This document shows, one piece after another, positions 1 through 12,265 of a stretch of 64,000 nucleotides of DNA. Source of the DNA: Limonium bicolor (taxonomy: Eukaryota; Streptophyta; Magnoliopsida; Caryophyllales; Plumbaginaceae); assembly GCA_023374045.1 (NCBI GenBank), contig CM041776.1, positions 276,667,039 through 276,731,038 on the forward strand, in the 5' to 3' direction. Below the pieces are notes generated by a model, which worked only from the letters and a program-made list of their open reading frames with translations, was not told where the DNA came from and made no database searches. The translations under genes and the position numbers were made by a program. Every line of letters begins with the position of its first letter. Within the stretch, counting starts at the first letter, position 1.

Positions 1-704
1 TACAGTGACAGTACTGTAATATTTAGTGAGTGGTTATATTAATATTACCCGGTATTGCTTGTGAATATAACAGCGTACGGGGAAGGACTGTTAAAGCGTG
101 AATTGTCAAGATAGTTGTTATCACGGTGAACGGTATGTTAATTGTGTGGTCTGAATGTCCTAAGGATTATCCTAAGGTCCAGACATTACGTGCTTAATTG
201 TTTAAGAGCGATATCTGTGATTTTATGTATGATATTGTGTACTGTATTGCTCAAACTGTTGCGTTATATTTTATACGCGAACGTCTTATGACTGGAAGTT
301 TATACATCTAAACTGGAACAAGACTAACTGACCTTTAGGTATTATTGAACCTAACTGATGGTCAACTGTTATAGTCTTAATTCAAGTGTTGGTCATTGTA
401 CCACTGACAAAAGGGATAACTTATAAAGAGAGGAATCCAGACTGTTTCGACTTTCTGGTTGCGCATTGTGATCACTACGAGAGACTTCAATGGGGTGTCA
501 CTCAAGGGAATCCATCAGCCACATTCGGGGATGGCGGAGGGCACTGCCGTTGGTGCATAGGTTCGACCGGATCGGTCTTATATTATCCAGGGCCATTAGG
601 TCAGCTGGTAACGGTTCCATTGGAACCCAGGGGACTATTGTCCATTAATAAGTTATTAAGGGTTGTCTTGACATGACGCCTGAGGTGGTAATTAATTGGA
701 AAAG
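1..704 (+). mobile_element. Family-X LTR, left segment (starts before the window)
   Basis: This is one part of a giant Tekay-type LTR that continues at 21418-22106 after the nested insertions. Bases 1-83 are close to the reverse complement of 44235-44320 and 61555-61640, which lie in two other X copies. No credible gene is present: the 96-codon frame at 386-676 has no recognisable domain. The segment ends at 704, where solo LTR Y begins with TGTAACACCCC; the flanks aaaag (700-704) and ataag (21418-21422) look like a degraded TSD. The true start lies outside the window, so it cannot be said whether this is a solo LTR or part of a complete element. Confidence 0.8.
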
Positions 705-804
705 TGTAACACCCCAACCGCTAATCCTTCCATTATCCTCTAATCATTCCCATAATTACCTCGTAGCGGAATACTTACTTACTCCCAGCGGGTGATACAA
801 CGCC

Positions 805-824
805 GTTAACCATCCGAGGTTAAC
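805..824 (-). promoter_or_regulatory. Conserved U5 stem-loop, copy in Y
   Basis: GTTAACC and GGTTAAC pair around a six-base loop. The site lies 100 bp from the U5 end of LTR Y, at the position where every Tekay-type LTR in this window has a stem-loop. This copy is shorter (20 nt rather than 22) and has lost the CACGTG core. The function is unknown. Confidence 0.5.
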
Positions 825-2384
825 AAGGCTACTACTACTTACCATATCGGTCTGACGATTAGAATAGTCCAAATACATACTACTTACTTTACAATACCAA
901 ATACTTACTTACATTTTGATTACCGAGTATCCAAGTTATACGAATTACATGCCAATGCTACTTCCCAAAATGAAGAGTTTATACATCCTCTCTTACCATC
1001 CAATTAAGAATTCATTATCCAAAAAGGTGTACCACATGGTACACCGGCTACTCAAATGGCCTTAGCCGTGTACAACTCGTACACCATCACAATACTAACT
1101 ATACAAAAAGAGTTTACATTACCATCTAATTTCATGCGGGTACCTGTGGAGTAAAAACATTCACCCTAGGGGGTCAGCTTACTCTGCATATGATAACCGC
1201 ATACCCCGCGTGCTAGCGAGGGTACGCCAACTAATTGGGTCGAGTACATGCGGTTCGTTTCATTCATACATACATGCATGCTTTATACAATACAATTCAA
1301 TACATTCATTTCACAAAGCATACATACATACAATACATTCAAGGAAGACAATTCAAGTCAACCGTTCATACTTACCCATGCTCACCGCATTACGGAGATA
1401 CAATTCTCCAATACATACAAAGGTCTTGTTATCCTCATTACACACCCGGGTTAATCGGGTGTTCAGTACTCTTTTACTCCGGGTCAATGACTTACAATAG
1501 TCAAGACCAATACACATACAATACTTACTTCTTACATACTTTACTTCCAGTTAAGTCGGTATGACCTCCGGGCAAGGATTACTACATCCCACCACCGGGC
1601 TTTAGGGTGGCCCACTAATCCAGGATGCTACCCATTCAAGGGGATTGGTCCAAGGAAAAGATCATAGCCAGGATTCGAATCTAACCTCTTGTGTTTCCTT
1701 ATCCTCACGCGTGGCCGAAACTATATCGGGCTTCTACTCATTCCATTTTACTCATTACTCATGTTAGGAGTTAGATCGTTAGGAATTAGTAGAAGTCCAT
1801 ACTTACTTCCCATACATCCATACAATACACAAGTACTCATACTTACACATACACCTCATTCTCATTCATACATTTCATGAATTATACAAACTATTTGTTC
1901 AAGAAGACACAACAAGAACAATATAGTTCAAACACAATTAAGTGCAATAAAAGTCCGATTCATGCATTATCTTATTGGTGATCACATAAGCACACAAATC
2001 GGGGTAACCAAGTTAGGATACAGGGCATGAAGAAATCATACCGTTCACCGACGTATACGTACTACCGGGTTCCTTCGAGGATCAACTATTTGATTCCTAT
2101 ACATATATGAAGCAGTATGATCAATGATCCATTATTGATCTACTTACTCCTTCATTGATACTTTCAATATATACTTACTACTTCATTACTTTCTTCTTGA
2201 TTATAAAACCATTCTTTTCTTCACTACTTCTTAAACTTGCTTCCTTACTCATTTACTTACTTTCTCACCATTACTACTTCATTAATGGTGTATTACTACA
2301 TACATATGCATATATGTGTATAGGCATATATATATATATAATTACTATAATCATATAATAAAACATTTATTTTTGTTTTGACTC

Positions 2385-2703
2385 GACTGAACTTGCAAGT
2401 CCGGTCGCAAGTTCGGTCTAAGTCAGTAGGCTACATCGTGTGAAAATTCCAGGGCCGACCGACCTTGCAAGTCCGGTCCCAAGGTCGGTTCATTCTAGTA
2501 AGTTTCGTATGTGAAAATTTTAGCCCGACCGACCTTGCAAGTCCGGTCGCAAGGTCGGTCCGTTCCAGTAGCTTGCATTACGGGAATTTTTCTGGCCGAC
2601 CGAACTTGCAAGTCCGGTTGCAAGTTCGGTCCATTCCAGAAGGTTTCTGACGGGAGAATTTTCTGGTCCGACCGAACTTGCAAGTCCGGTCGCAAGGTCG
2701 GTC
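2385..2703 (-). repeat. Hairpin array in LTR Y (units 1-5 of 6)
   Basis: Five 34-bp inverted repeats start at 2385, 2457, 2527, 2598 and 2670, a period of 70-72 bp. Each has 12-nt arms of the form GACCGACCTTGC / GCAAGGTCGGTC around a ten-base loop with AAGTCCGGTC. Spacers of about 37 bp are related to one another (TTCCAGTAG and ACGGGA recur). A sixth unit lies at 19454-19487 beyond the Tekay insertion. With that insertion and one TSD removed, the sixth unit falls exactly 72 bp after the fifth. Confidence 0.85.
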
Positions 2704-2741
2704 GATTCCAGAAGGTTTCCCGTCTTTGTAAATCTGGGCTC

Positions 2742-4246
2742 TGTAACACCCCTACTACGTACTTAATAATAACTGGAATCGCAGCGGAATATAAACAACT
2801 AAACAGTAACTAAACGATTGGTGCTACAACGCCGTCAACCACCCACGTGGTTAACAAGGCTGAATAAATACAAGTTGTACCGGTCTGATGATCAGACTCC
2901 CGAGCATAGAACTAAAACCATAAGTACATACACACATAACCGAGTATTTAACTTACAACCCATAATTATACACTATCACTGTAAACTTCCATTGTGCACT
3001 GTCAACAAATGAAATACATATTGCCACGGGAGCACAGGCGCATCCCGGGCCAACATCCAAGGGTACTCAAAAGTAAACTACATCCTGGGATCTAGAGCCA
3101 CTCCGCTTCTTCGATCCTCATCCTGCAGTAAAAGAAATATGGATCCCCCGAGGGGGTCAGCAACCCTTGGCTGGTATGGCTAACGCGCAGCCCATCGGCT
3201 ACCGGGATACGCGCAACCAATTGTCATGATAACATGGCATTCATTTTACACAATAACATCATATATACATTAGCATACCAAGAATATTGCATAGCAAACA
3301 GCTTCACACGTAACACACAAGAACGAATCCCTTTTAGGAAACGAACCAACCAAGTTAGATCACATTGAGAGCATAGAGGATGTTGCCATACTCATACTAA
3401 GCTCGTTACATAACTCGTCACCGTCATTTAGAATTGAAAGGATAACTTAAACACCAGGCGTGTCGGATATAGTGATCCCAAGCACACCGAATAAACATAG
3501 TATGCCCCTGTGGCCCGACGTGAGTCAGTAAAATAGCCTTGGATAAGCTAAAGGGAAGATTGAAACCAAATTGGAAAACAACCTCAACATACAAAGAGAA
3601 TCGAACCGGTAAATGACATCGACTCCCATACTCACACACGTGGCCGGAACTACCGGACTCCTCACTTCCCTGTTAGCACTTGTTAAAAACACAACATTGC
3701 AACACAATACACAGATCACAATCAAGTGTTTAAGTCTTGTTAGACACACACAAGGGAAATGAGTCACATCTCAACAACATAATAATATGAACAACTGTAA
3801 ACTCGTTACATGACTTAAGTCTTACAAAGTCATAAACACACAAAAAACAAACAACACACAAGCCGGTGTAAACCGGTAGGCAACAGACTGCAAGAAAACC
3901 ATACCTTGGCCCTTGCTTCGACTGGTTCCCACCTTGAGAGAATCCTAAACACATTTAGTAACGTCGGTCAATTAACGCACTAGTCCACTGTTAACATTAT
4001 TACTTCACATTTCTAGTTATCTCATTTCCACATTTTGTTTTAATTTCTCATCCTTTAAAATGTCCTTATAACACTCCTAACATGACCTACATAACTCTAT
4101 AACATCACCTCTAACTTATCCCCATCTTTAGTCATCGTTTAATAACCTAGAACCAAATTTTTATAGTGGTCCGGGACTTGGTCCCTAACTTAGGTCCCGG
4201 ACCTACACTTGGCAATCCTCTCGGTCTCTTTTAATGGGGTGGTCCG
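2742..4246 (-). repeat. Tekay 3' LTR, first segment
   Basis: Almost identical to 16404-17908, with scattered substitutions and 1-bp indels. It contains the conserved U5 stem-loop (2834-2855), a palindrome GTCTGATGATCAGAC near 2885, and a GATCCCCCGAGGGGGTC dyad near 3142-3158 that recurs in other LTRs of the window. It is broken off inside the second hairpin of its array by the insertion of element F. Confidence 0.93.
2834..2855 (-). promoter_or_regulatory. Conserved U5 stem-loop, Tekay 3' LTR copy
   Basis: GTCAACCAC and GTGGTTAAC pair with one mismatch around a four-base loop and contain CACGTG. It lies 92 bp from the LTR end. The same hairpin is at 16496-16517 in the other LTR, and covarying versions occur in all the other Tekay-type LTRs here. 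Confidence 0.6.
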
Positions 4247-4618
4247 TGTAGACACCAAAAATTCTCACCCCATAAAGCAAATTCCGAAATAATAAACACA
4301 ATAAGAGGGGTCGTCGCCTTTCTTTGTCAAAAACGTATTAGCGTGCGTGCCAAAACGAAACCTTCATTTCGTAATCTTTTTCAAAACATTTCAGAAAAAA
4401 AAACACAATTCTTCGAAAATGAATTTCCATCGACAGTCCAGTTTCAAGGTCGCCCCCTTTTGTTTATTCACTTATTTTACCATCTTATTTGTTTTGTTTA
4501 TATTCTATTTAATTATTTTATTTTTATTTTATTTTTATTCATCTATCCACTTTTTCTTATATTTTATTTTATTCTACTATTAGCATTAGTATTATTTCTC
4601 TCACTTGTACATTGAGTT

Positions 4619-4700
4619 CTGAGTTAGCACAGCTGGTTAACATGTTCATTGGTGAAGCAACAGGTCCTGGGTTCAAATGATGATGGGGCCATGGTGGTAT
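4619..4700 (+). repeat. tRNA-like (SINE-like) segment in F
   Basis: TAGCACAGCTGG near 4625 matches the RNA polymerase III A-box consensus TRGCNNAGYNGG, and GGGTTCAAAT about 40 bp downstream resembles a B box. A similar arrangement is at 55285-55400. No clear 3' tail or TSD was found, so it may be only a fragment of a tRNA-derived SINE. Confidence 0.35.
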
Positions 4701-5637
4701 TTTTTTGTTCTGATGCAGATCAAATCCAGGCCCTCTTCTAATCACAATACTCTAATAAAGGCCCATTTCCTTCTTAAGAAAGCCCAACTAAAAGACCAGT
4801 TTATCTTCCCAAAACCCTAATCTCTTATTATAAAACTTCTAAAAACCCTACAGTAGGCGGAGGATTCCAACGGGCAGACTTCAATCCCCATTATTCTCAT
4901 TCCCGTTTGTCTGGTTCCCGGTGTTCTTGGCTTCTCCCTCGTTCAAACTCGAAAACGAAACCCAAAGAGAGAACTCCCCTTTCATCTCTTCATTTTTCGC
5001 CAGAACAACAATTCACCACCACCATCAACATCATCATCATCTCCGGTAACCTTCTTCACATCCACACCTCCCACAATCTTATCTCCACCAAAGAGCTACC
5101 ACAATCGCCATCAATCTACCACCGAACTTCACCCTTGTCCACTGAATTTGTACCCTCCATTGTCCAGTTTGACCGTCACGCATCTGCCGAAGAAGAGTTA
5201 TGTGTTTGAATCTAGCGGTAATATTAAGTTGCTGCTCTTCCTAGAAGAAAATGTAACTTGGCTAAGCTTTCTGCTGTACCAAGGCAACGCATTCTCCTTC
5301 AAGCCTAGAAATACTGCTGTCGGTATGCTTCGTCCCTTTATTAAGTGCATAACACTTGCCTGAGTAAACAAAAAAAAGAGAGAAGAGAGAGTTAACAATT
5401 TAATCTATTTTTCTCTCCAAACTGTTGAAATTCGTTTTGCTTTTCTTGGCTGCTTTTAAGCTGTTACCCATCATGTAATCTGCCCCCTGATTATCGTTAC
5501 AACACCATATGTATATATGCTCGATGTGTTATGTTTTCGTTGTAATCTGTTAATTCATTGTTCCTTGTATATGTATATTTATTGTTTAAACCCTAGATAG
5601 CCCCTTAGGTCACCCCTTTTTCTTTTAATCAAAGTCT

Positions 5638-5790
5638 TGGATGGTACCCCACAGCTAGCTTATTTCTGATTTGCTTTGTGGGGAACAATATCATCCAAAA
5701 CTTTGAGATTTCTCTTAAGCCTTTGAAGGTACCCCACAGCTAGCTTATTTCTGATTTGCTTTGTGGGGAATAATGCCTTCCAAACTTTTA
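5638..5790. repeat. Two tandem hairpin units in F
   Basis: A 42-bp sequence starting GGTACCCCACAGC and ending TTTGTGGGGAA occurs twice, about 86 bp apart. In each copy CCCCACA near the start pairs with TGTGGGG near the end. No gene is present. Confidence 0.7.
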
Positions 5791-6049
5791 AAGCCTATCC
5801 CAAACCATCCCTAATTTCATTTAAAAACTTTACCCAAAAAAAAAATGGAAAAGAAAAGAAAAGAATTCAGAATAATGCCTAGAGCTTAAGGTTTCTCATT
5901 CCAAGTCCCTTTAATTTTTCAACTCCTCCAAATTGAATTGTCTCTCACCTTTAATTGATGTTTCATTTCAAAAAAAAAAATCTTAATTTATTTTGAACAC
6001 CATTTTCCCACTTGTAAATAAAATCTCAAAATGACCCACTTCTAAACTT

Positions 6050-6370
6050 GGCCCACTAGCCCAAGCCCATTCGGCCCACCACCAAACCCAAGGTCCATCG
6101 GCCCATTATCTAGCCCAAGCCCATTCGGCCCATTATCTAGCCCAAGCCCATTCAGCCCGTCACCTAACCCAAGGCCCAGGACCCGAAGCCCAAACCCAAG
6201 GCCCAAAACCCGAAACCCAAAAGCCCAAGTGGCCCATTAGTCTAATCCGGCCCACTAGCCCAAGGCCCAAATTCGACCCACCACCCGAAGCTAAGAAGCC
6301 CATGGCCCAAAGCCAAGAAGGCCCAAAACCATAAAAGATCCATGTCTCAAATAAGGCCCAGGTCCACAAA
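6050..6370 (+). repeat. GCCCA-rich low-complexity tract in F
   Basis: Dozens of copies of GGCCCA, GCCCA and CCCAAG are arranged irregularly. On the minus strand these read TGGGCC/TGGGCT, like plant site II (TCP-binding) promoter motifs. The density could equally be simple-repeat expansion. The minus-strand frame rich in W, G and F is a by-product of this composition. Confidence 0.7.
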
Positions 6371-6477
6371 GCCTAAATCCACAAAATCAAGCAAGCCTAA
6401 GTCCACAAAAATCAAGTTAAGTCCACAAGAATCAACCCAAATCCTAAAGGTCCACGAATTGATCCAAAAGTCCAAGA

Positions 6478-6605
6478 GTTGACCCGAGTTGTTAGCCATC
6501 CGACCTTGACCAAGCCTTGACCTTAACCAAGCCTTGACCCTGAACAAGCTTTGACCTTGACCCAGCTTTGACCTTGACCAAAGCTTTGACCTTGACCGGA
6601 AAACC
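6478..6605 (+). promoter_or_regulatory. Cluster of TTGACC motifs (W-box-like) in F
   Basis: About ten TTGAC[C/T] motifs occur within about 125 bp, many as TTTGACCTTGACC pairs. TTGAC[C/T] is the core bound by WRKY transcription factors in plant defence promoters. Whether this array is bound is inference; it may only be a degenerate tandem repeat. Confidence 0.45.
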
Positions 6606-7069
6606 AAACCAAGTCAAACACAAACATTGATCCAACTCGTCTTCCAATACAAATCAAGCCAAGTCAAGTCAACCCCAACATTTTTTTCAAACCCAATCCA
6701 CTTTCACTTGTAAATTCCTTTCAAAATCTAAAAACCCAAAAAAGAATTTCGAAACCATCATTTTATTCAAGTTTCATCAAGTTTTCAAAGAAACCATTTT
6801 GTGGGATTTAAAAAGGAAAAACTCTTCTCACATCACAGAAAACTCTTCTCCATTGCAGAAAGTTCTTCTCACGTATACAGAAAGTTTTCTCCTAAAAACA
6901 TTTCTCAAAATCAGTGTTTCTTTACCGAGAATTCCGAACAACTTTCAAAGTCTTTTTAACTTTGTTTTTCGAATCCAAATAAATTGTTTTCGGGGAGCAA
7001 GAAATGCCTAACCCCTTCAAAACATTTCCTCCATGGTTAGGATATCACTTGTCTTCCTTCCCAAAAATA

Positions 7070-7245
7070 AAAATCCGAGGCGGGGCACTGGGGTCATAAC
7101 CTCCCTTGTCGCAGTCTGGATCTCTTTAGGCGGGGCATTAGGGTGACAAACCTCCCCTAATAGCAGCCTAGATTTTTACAAGGCAGGGTGCTAGGGAAGT
7201 AACGACCCTCCTAGTTGCAGCCGGGATTTTAGAATCGTCTAACTC
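7070..7245 (+). repeat. Three diverged tandem units of about 58 bp in F
   Basis: Each unit runs from a G-rich start (GAGGCGGGGCACT, AGGCGGGGCATTA, AAGGCAGGGTGCT) through CCTCCC to a GCAG..GGAT end. No gene is present. The rest of F (about 4700-5630 and 7250-8524) holds only short frames without domains. Confidence 0.6.
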
Positions 7246-8524
7246 CCTTCCATTCGATTTCAATGTTTTCGGTTTTTAACGTTTTAAAACCCGGGAGTTA
7301 GAGACGTTATTAGGGTTCGAGAGAACATCTCATTCATGGTGTTTCTCTCTGAATCCTATTTTTCGACATAAATTCATTGCCCCATCTTTCGAGCCTCGGC
7401 ACTTTCTATTAATAAAGTGTCGTGTTCGAGGGGGTACATAGGGTAATCCCTTGGGATTATCCGCCCTTTTACAATAAAAAATGATTTTTCTATCTTAAAA
7501 AAAAAACTTTAAGAGAGACAATTCTGAGTAAGACCAATCCGACATTTCCATTAGAGCACTAGGACCCATAAGCACTTCTCAACCCTCCTCTGAACCAACT
7601 CTAAGTCATATAGGACCTCCAATTCCTGAAGGCTCTCAGAAATCTGAAACATCTTCAAAATCCGAACACCTGTAAACCAAGCATCCTCTTCCATACTCGA
7701 TCGTTTTGAAAACCCGAGTTTCTCTTCAAACACTTTCAATTTCCCAAAACCCTTAAAAAACCCGACCATTTCAAGATCCGAACTTCATAAACACAAACAA
7801 CTCAATTCCACCAAATAATCCGAAACCCCTTAACTCCACCAAAAATGACCAATTACTCCTCGAAACTCCCATCATCCTCTTAATCCCCGTGAAAGCCAAA
7901 ACAACCTCAAGCCTCTCAAAACAATCAAAACCTCTCAACGCTTCAATCAAACCAAATCCAAGACCAGCTTTTTCTTCTTCTCTTCTAAACCATCTAATCC
8001 TCAACCCGCACTCAATCCTATCCTTGGCTTTTAAATGAATCTCTCCAAAAAGGTTTTGAAAGAAGGCAATCCCGACAATTGGAGACCGAGGTTTCCTCGG
8101 GCACCAATCCGAAGTCGTGGTCGTTGCCACTTCTAAGGGGTGTAACCCAGTGCGAACCCACACAGAATCTCTAGCTTGATCAGATAAGTCCTATCCATAG
8201 GCAACAAATCACAGAGTCAACCAACGGTCCTTAGAACCCTCCTTCCCTCCCTTCCTAGTTCCTTAGGTCAAACTAGGTGGCGACTCTAGTCAATTTCCAC
8301 CTTATAGAGGCATAAGTCCGCGTGGAGCCCATTGAGAGCGGGTGTAGTGTTCACTAATGCTCCCCATATGCTTTCTGGGAAAGACGGACGATTTAGTAGG
8401 TATTTGAGGGATGCCAGGTTAACGGGTTTTCACCCTCCACAGAATGGCAATTTCCAGGATCTAGGCTTCTCAGTCATAACCATATTTAGATAGACCCCCT
8501 CATACCGAAAAATCACCCTCCACA

Positions 8525-10071
8525 GTCCGGGACTTCATACAGGTCCTAAGTCCCGGACCATTCTAGGCAAAATCTCTCGGGTAATTTTAAGGGGTTGGTC
8601 CGGGTCCTTGTACAAGACCCAAGTCCCGGACCTATAACCATGTAGAACTCTCGACCTATTTTGCACCCCTGGTCCGGGACATGACCCATGACTTAGGTCC
8701 CAGACCCAACCTACAGAACTAACGCACTCGTATTTTTCAAGTCCTGCAGCATAAGTTCTTTACACCAATCATATGTATAAACTTCCCAATGATCTTAAGT
8801 ACACTCTTATACTCAAAACTTCACCAAATACACACCACATAACAACATAGTGCACAATTTAAATTGCATAGCACTTAGGCTCTTAAAATGCATAAATCTT
8901 AAACACTGAATTTCCCACAATATATTTGCCTTTCACCTGCAAATACACACAGCAATACGTATGTCCTTTACTAGTCTCCTTGAGAACATTTTTCTAAGTC
9001 ATTTACCATTGGCTCTTTAGGTAGTTTCAATAGGCAACGTAAGTTCATTTCCAAAGGAATTTCAAGCTATTTTTTGGTTAACATAAAACATGGTGGAAAC
9101 ACCATTTTTCTTTGAGTTTCCTTACCTTGAAGCAAAGGAGAACAATAATATATGAAAAGATGAACTCAAGCTCCTTCCATGGAGATTCCTCTTGGCACCA
9201 AAATGGAGCTCTTGAAGATTTGAAAGGACTAAGTTGAAGAGCTTGATGAGACTAAGAGATCGGTGGTCTCAGTTTTTGATTTGGACAAGTGAGCTAGAAG
9301 TTACAAGGATTTGAAGTTGTATGTTGGTGGTGTGCTGGTTCGATCGTGAAAGAGAGCAGGGAAGGGGATGGCTACGTGAGACAGCAAGAGGAAATGAAGG
9401 AATGAAGGGAATCACTGATTGTAGTTGCTTTTGAAGATATTAACTACGTAAAGCAAATAGTGCTTTTTCAATACTCACTTATTTACTCAATCAGTTAGCA
9501 AGGGTGGTGACTCACCACATGCAAAACCGGCCCCCATTTAATATTAGGGGTTACTTAGTCTTTATCGCTCAATTAAATTACACATGTTGACATATGTTAC
9601 AAACTAGCTTATTTTAGTTACTATTCACTATAACAAAACACATAGAAGTGAAATATTGATTTCTTATTAATTTAAACTTCCAAATGTGGTACTAAGTAGT
9701 ACACATATTAATTAAAGAGTATCGATGGTCATTTAACCATTCAAAACTCATTTACAAGACAATTTTTTTTCAAAAACGTGCTTTAAGACTCCTTAAAGCA
9801 CATTTGCGTTTTAACTTGTTTTCAAGCTTGGTTTTCTTTGGTAATTGATTTAATAGGCTCATTAATATACAAGTAAGATCTTGGTAAGTTCATTAAGCCT
9901 TAACCAAGATTATCCCAAGCTTAGAGCATATTTTTGCCTATATTGCCCTTTTAGGCAATTTGTTGTATTTACTATTTATTAAATTGTTTACTAATGTTTC
10001 TAAGACTCTTTTTAGTCTTAATAATTTATTATTTAATGTTTAAACAACTTATTAAGGTTTGGGGTATTTCA
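8525..10071 (-). repeat. Tekay 3' LTR, second segment (U3 side)
   Basis: Nearly identical to 17904-19448. It carries the rest of the hairpin array (units near 8597 and 8669) and ends GGGGTATTTCA at 10071, which is the U3 start on the minus strand. Short frames inside it are not genes. Confidence 0.93.
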
Positions 10072-10093
10072 ATCTACCCCCCTTAAAAGAACT
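10072..10093 (-). other. Polypurine tract of the Tekay element
   Basis: On the minus strand TTTTAAGGGGGGTAGAT lies directly before the LTR start TGAAATACCCC. This is the usual place and composition of the primer for plus-strand DNA synthesis. The same tract precedes the LTR of element D at 46665-46680. Confidence 0.85.
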
Positions 10094-10375
10094 TTGTCCC
10101 CAAAGTTCACACTTCCCACATATCTTAAATATTAACATGGGGATCACTTATGAAACAATACTTCCATAACAACATCATCAACATACTTACATAACATGGG
10201 ACTCAAGGTCCAAACATAACATCATTCAGACACCACGGTCTGTAACATAACAATATAACAACATGACATAAACAACAACATAGATAATGTATTCAAATAC
10301 ATGCCGTACACTCATAACTGAAACGGCTCTACCCCCCTTAAAAGGGGTACGCCCCGTACCCTACACATACAAACA
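10094..10375 (-). other. Non-coding 3' end of the Tekay internal region
   Basis: About 280 bp between the pol stop codon and the polypurine tract. AACATAACA-rich on the plus strand; no frame or RNA gene seen. Confidence 0.7.
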
Positions 10376-12265
10376 CTAAGAAGTAAACAACAACGGGTAC
10401 TTCGCCTTCATCTTATCTTCCAGCTCCCAAGTGGCCTCCTCGACGTCCTGGTTAGACCAGAGGACCTTCACCAGTCGTACTGACTTATGGCGAGTGTCTC
10501 GAGTCTTAGTATCCAGAATCCGTACGGGAGTCTCCACTGATCGCATGGTCGGCTCTAAGGTTAGCCTTTCAGGCTGAAGTACATGAGACGGATGAGACAT
10601 ATATTTCTTCAACTGGGACACATGGAATACATCATGTACCTTGCCCAGCTCAGCAGGTAAATTAAGTCTATAAGCTACTGGTCCTATCCGCTCCGTCACA
10701 ACATAAGGCCCCACATATTTTGGGCTTAACTTGCCTTTCTGGCCAAAACGAAACACTCCCTTCATGGGGGATACTCTAAGAAACACCTGATCGCCCACGG
10801 CGAACTCCAGGTCACGTCTGCGCACATCAGCGTACGTCTTCTGTCTATCCTGAGCTGCTTTCATGTTAGCCCGGATCTGGCGAACTTCTGCCTGAACTTG
10901 TTCCAGATACTCTGGTCCTATAATGACAGTCTCACTGGACTCATCCCAGCATAACGGCGTGCGGCATGGTCTACCGTATAAAGCCTGGAAGGGAGACATC
11001 TTGATCGAAGCATGGTAACTATTGTTGTAACTAAACTCGATCAGATGTAACTTATCAATCCAGCTGGTCTGAAAGTCAAGTGCACATGCACGTAACATAT
11101 CCTCAAGTGTCTGGATAGTGCGCTCACTCTGACCATCTGTCTGTGGGTGAAACGCCGTACTCAATTTCAGCTCGGTACCCAGTGCTTCTCGTGTGGATCT
11201 CCAATACCTCGATAAGAATCTGGTATCTCTATCAGATACAATCGTTTTCGGTACTCCATGATGTCTTACAATTTCTCTGTCAAAGAGCTCTGCAAGTCTT
11301 GCCACTTTCCAGGGGTCCTTCATCGGTATGAATTGGGCCACCTTGGTCAGTCGGTCAACAACAACCCAAATCATATTCAGACCTCCCCTTGTAGGCGGAA
11401 GCCCTACTACAAAGTCCATAGAAATGTCATGGAACTTCCACTCAGGCACTGGCATCGGCTGCACCATACCACCAGGCCGTCGGTGCTCAAACTTGACCTT
11501 CTGGCAAGTGAGACACCTCAACACATAATCATTCACATCCTTTTTCATTCCAGCCCACCAGAAATAACGTTTCATACCTTTATACATCTTTGAAGCTCCG
11601 GGGTGAATCGATGTCGTAGAACAATGGGATTCACTCAGTATGCGCTCCTTCAGCTCAGCGCTACTCCTCGGAATACACAGTCGGCCATTGAGCCTTATCA
11701 AGTCATCGTCATGGAGTCTGAAGTCGTACTTCTGACCCTCGAACGTGCCATCAAGAAGTTTCTGTCTAATCTCCAACATATACTGATCCGTCATCTGAGC
11801 ACTCTGCACCTCTTCAACCAAGCTAGTATGAGAGACCAGCGAATGGAGAGAGTGTGCTCGACGACTCAGTGCGTCAGCTACCACATTTGCTTTCCCCTCT
11901 TTGTACTGCAAGTTAATGTCATAATCGTTTAAAAACTCAACCCACCTCCTTTGTCTCATGTTCAACTCCTTCTGAGTGAACAAGTACTTTAAACTCTTGT
12001 GGTCGGAATATATTGTCACATTTACCCCATACAAATGATGTCGCCATATCTTCAGTGCGAAGACAATGGCACCCAATTCTAAATCGTGGGTAGGGTAGTT
12101 CTCTTCGTGTTTCTTCAGCTGTCGGGAGGCGTATGCTATGACCTTCCCGTGTTGCATCAACACACAACCCATACCCTTACCTGATGCGTCACAATAGACC
12201 TCAAAACCATCTGGACCGTCTGGTATAGTCAGGACTGGTGCAGATGTCAGAGCATCTTTAAGCTT
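10376..12265 (-). pseudogene. pol: Tekay pol, second part: RNase H, integrase, chromodomain-like tail
   Basis: This is the C-terminal half of the polyprotein that copies and integrates the element. It continues in frame from 12266 after one stop codon. Numbering from the first Met (12172): RNase H residues E32, D57 (SDHKSL) and D100 (VADALS); integrase zinc finger H183, H190, C220, C223; integrase core D253 (SMDFVV), D314 (SDRDTRF) and E350 (TDGQSE), which is D,D35E spacing; then the GPY/F region (KYVGPYVV). The last 50 residues (about 548-598, VRILDTK to TWELEDKM) resemble the chromodomain-like module of Tekay chromoviruses, which is thought to guide integration to heterochromatin. All catalytic residues are present. 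The only break in pol is the TAG at 12266-12268. Confidence 0.93.

Larger units (their letters stand above)
705..2741 (-). mobile_element. Solo LTR Y, left segment (U5 side)
   Basis: On the plus strand Y begins TGTAACACCCC at 705, so its sense strand is minus. It continues at 19449-21417 and ends GGGGTATTTCA at 21417. The two segments total about 4.0 kb with no internal coding region, primer-binding site or polypurine tract, so I read Y as a solo LTR. It is related to solo LTR C (30818-42396). The flanking 5-mers aaaag/ataag agree at 4 of 5 positions. A TA microsatellite lies at about 2326-2345 and a hairpin array at 2385-2703. Confidence 0.85.
4247..8524. mobile_element. Element F: 4.28-kb insertion, probably a solo LTR of another family
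   Basis: F interrupts the left Tekay LTR inside its hairpin array. It starts TGTAGACACC, ends CCCTCCACA and is flanked by the perfect TSD gtccg (4242-4246 and 8525-8529). The TG...CA ends and 5-bp TSD fit an LTR-retrotransposon product. No duplicated LTR, gag or pol is visible, so a solo LTR is likely. A GGTGGCGACTCT motif near 8277 resembles sequence next to LTRs of Tat/Ogre-type elements, but this is weak support for a family. Frames of 60-130 codons inside it show no known domain. Confidence 0.75.

Noticed and set aside
386..676. 96-codon frame in family X as a gene
   Set aside because: No domain or start context, and it lies inside an LTR; the other X copies carry the same region without supporting it as a gene.
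1660..1690. tRNA gene B box (GGATTCGAATCTAACC)
   Set aside because: No A box or cloverleaf could be drawn around it; it is part of LTR Y.
6160..6607. W/G/F-rich minus-strand frames in F
   Set aside because: They are the translation of GCCCA and TTGACC simple repeats.
11143..11932. Plus-strand frames over pol
   Set aside because: They are antisense shadows of RNase H and integrase.
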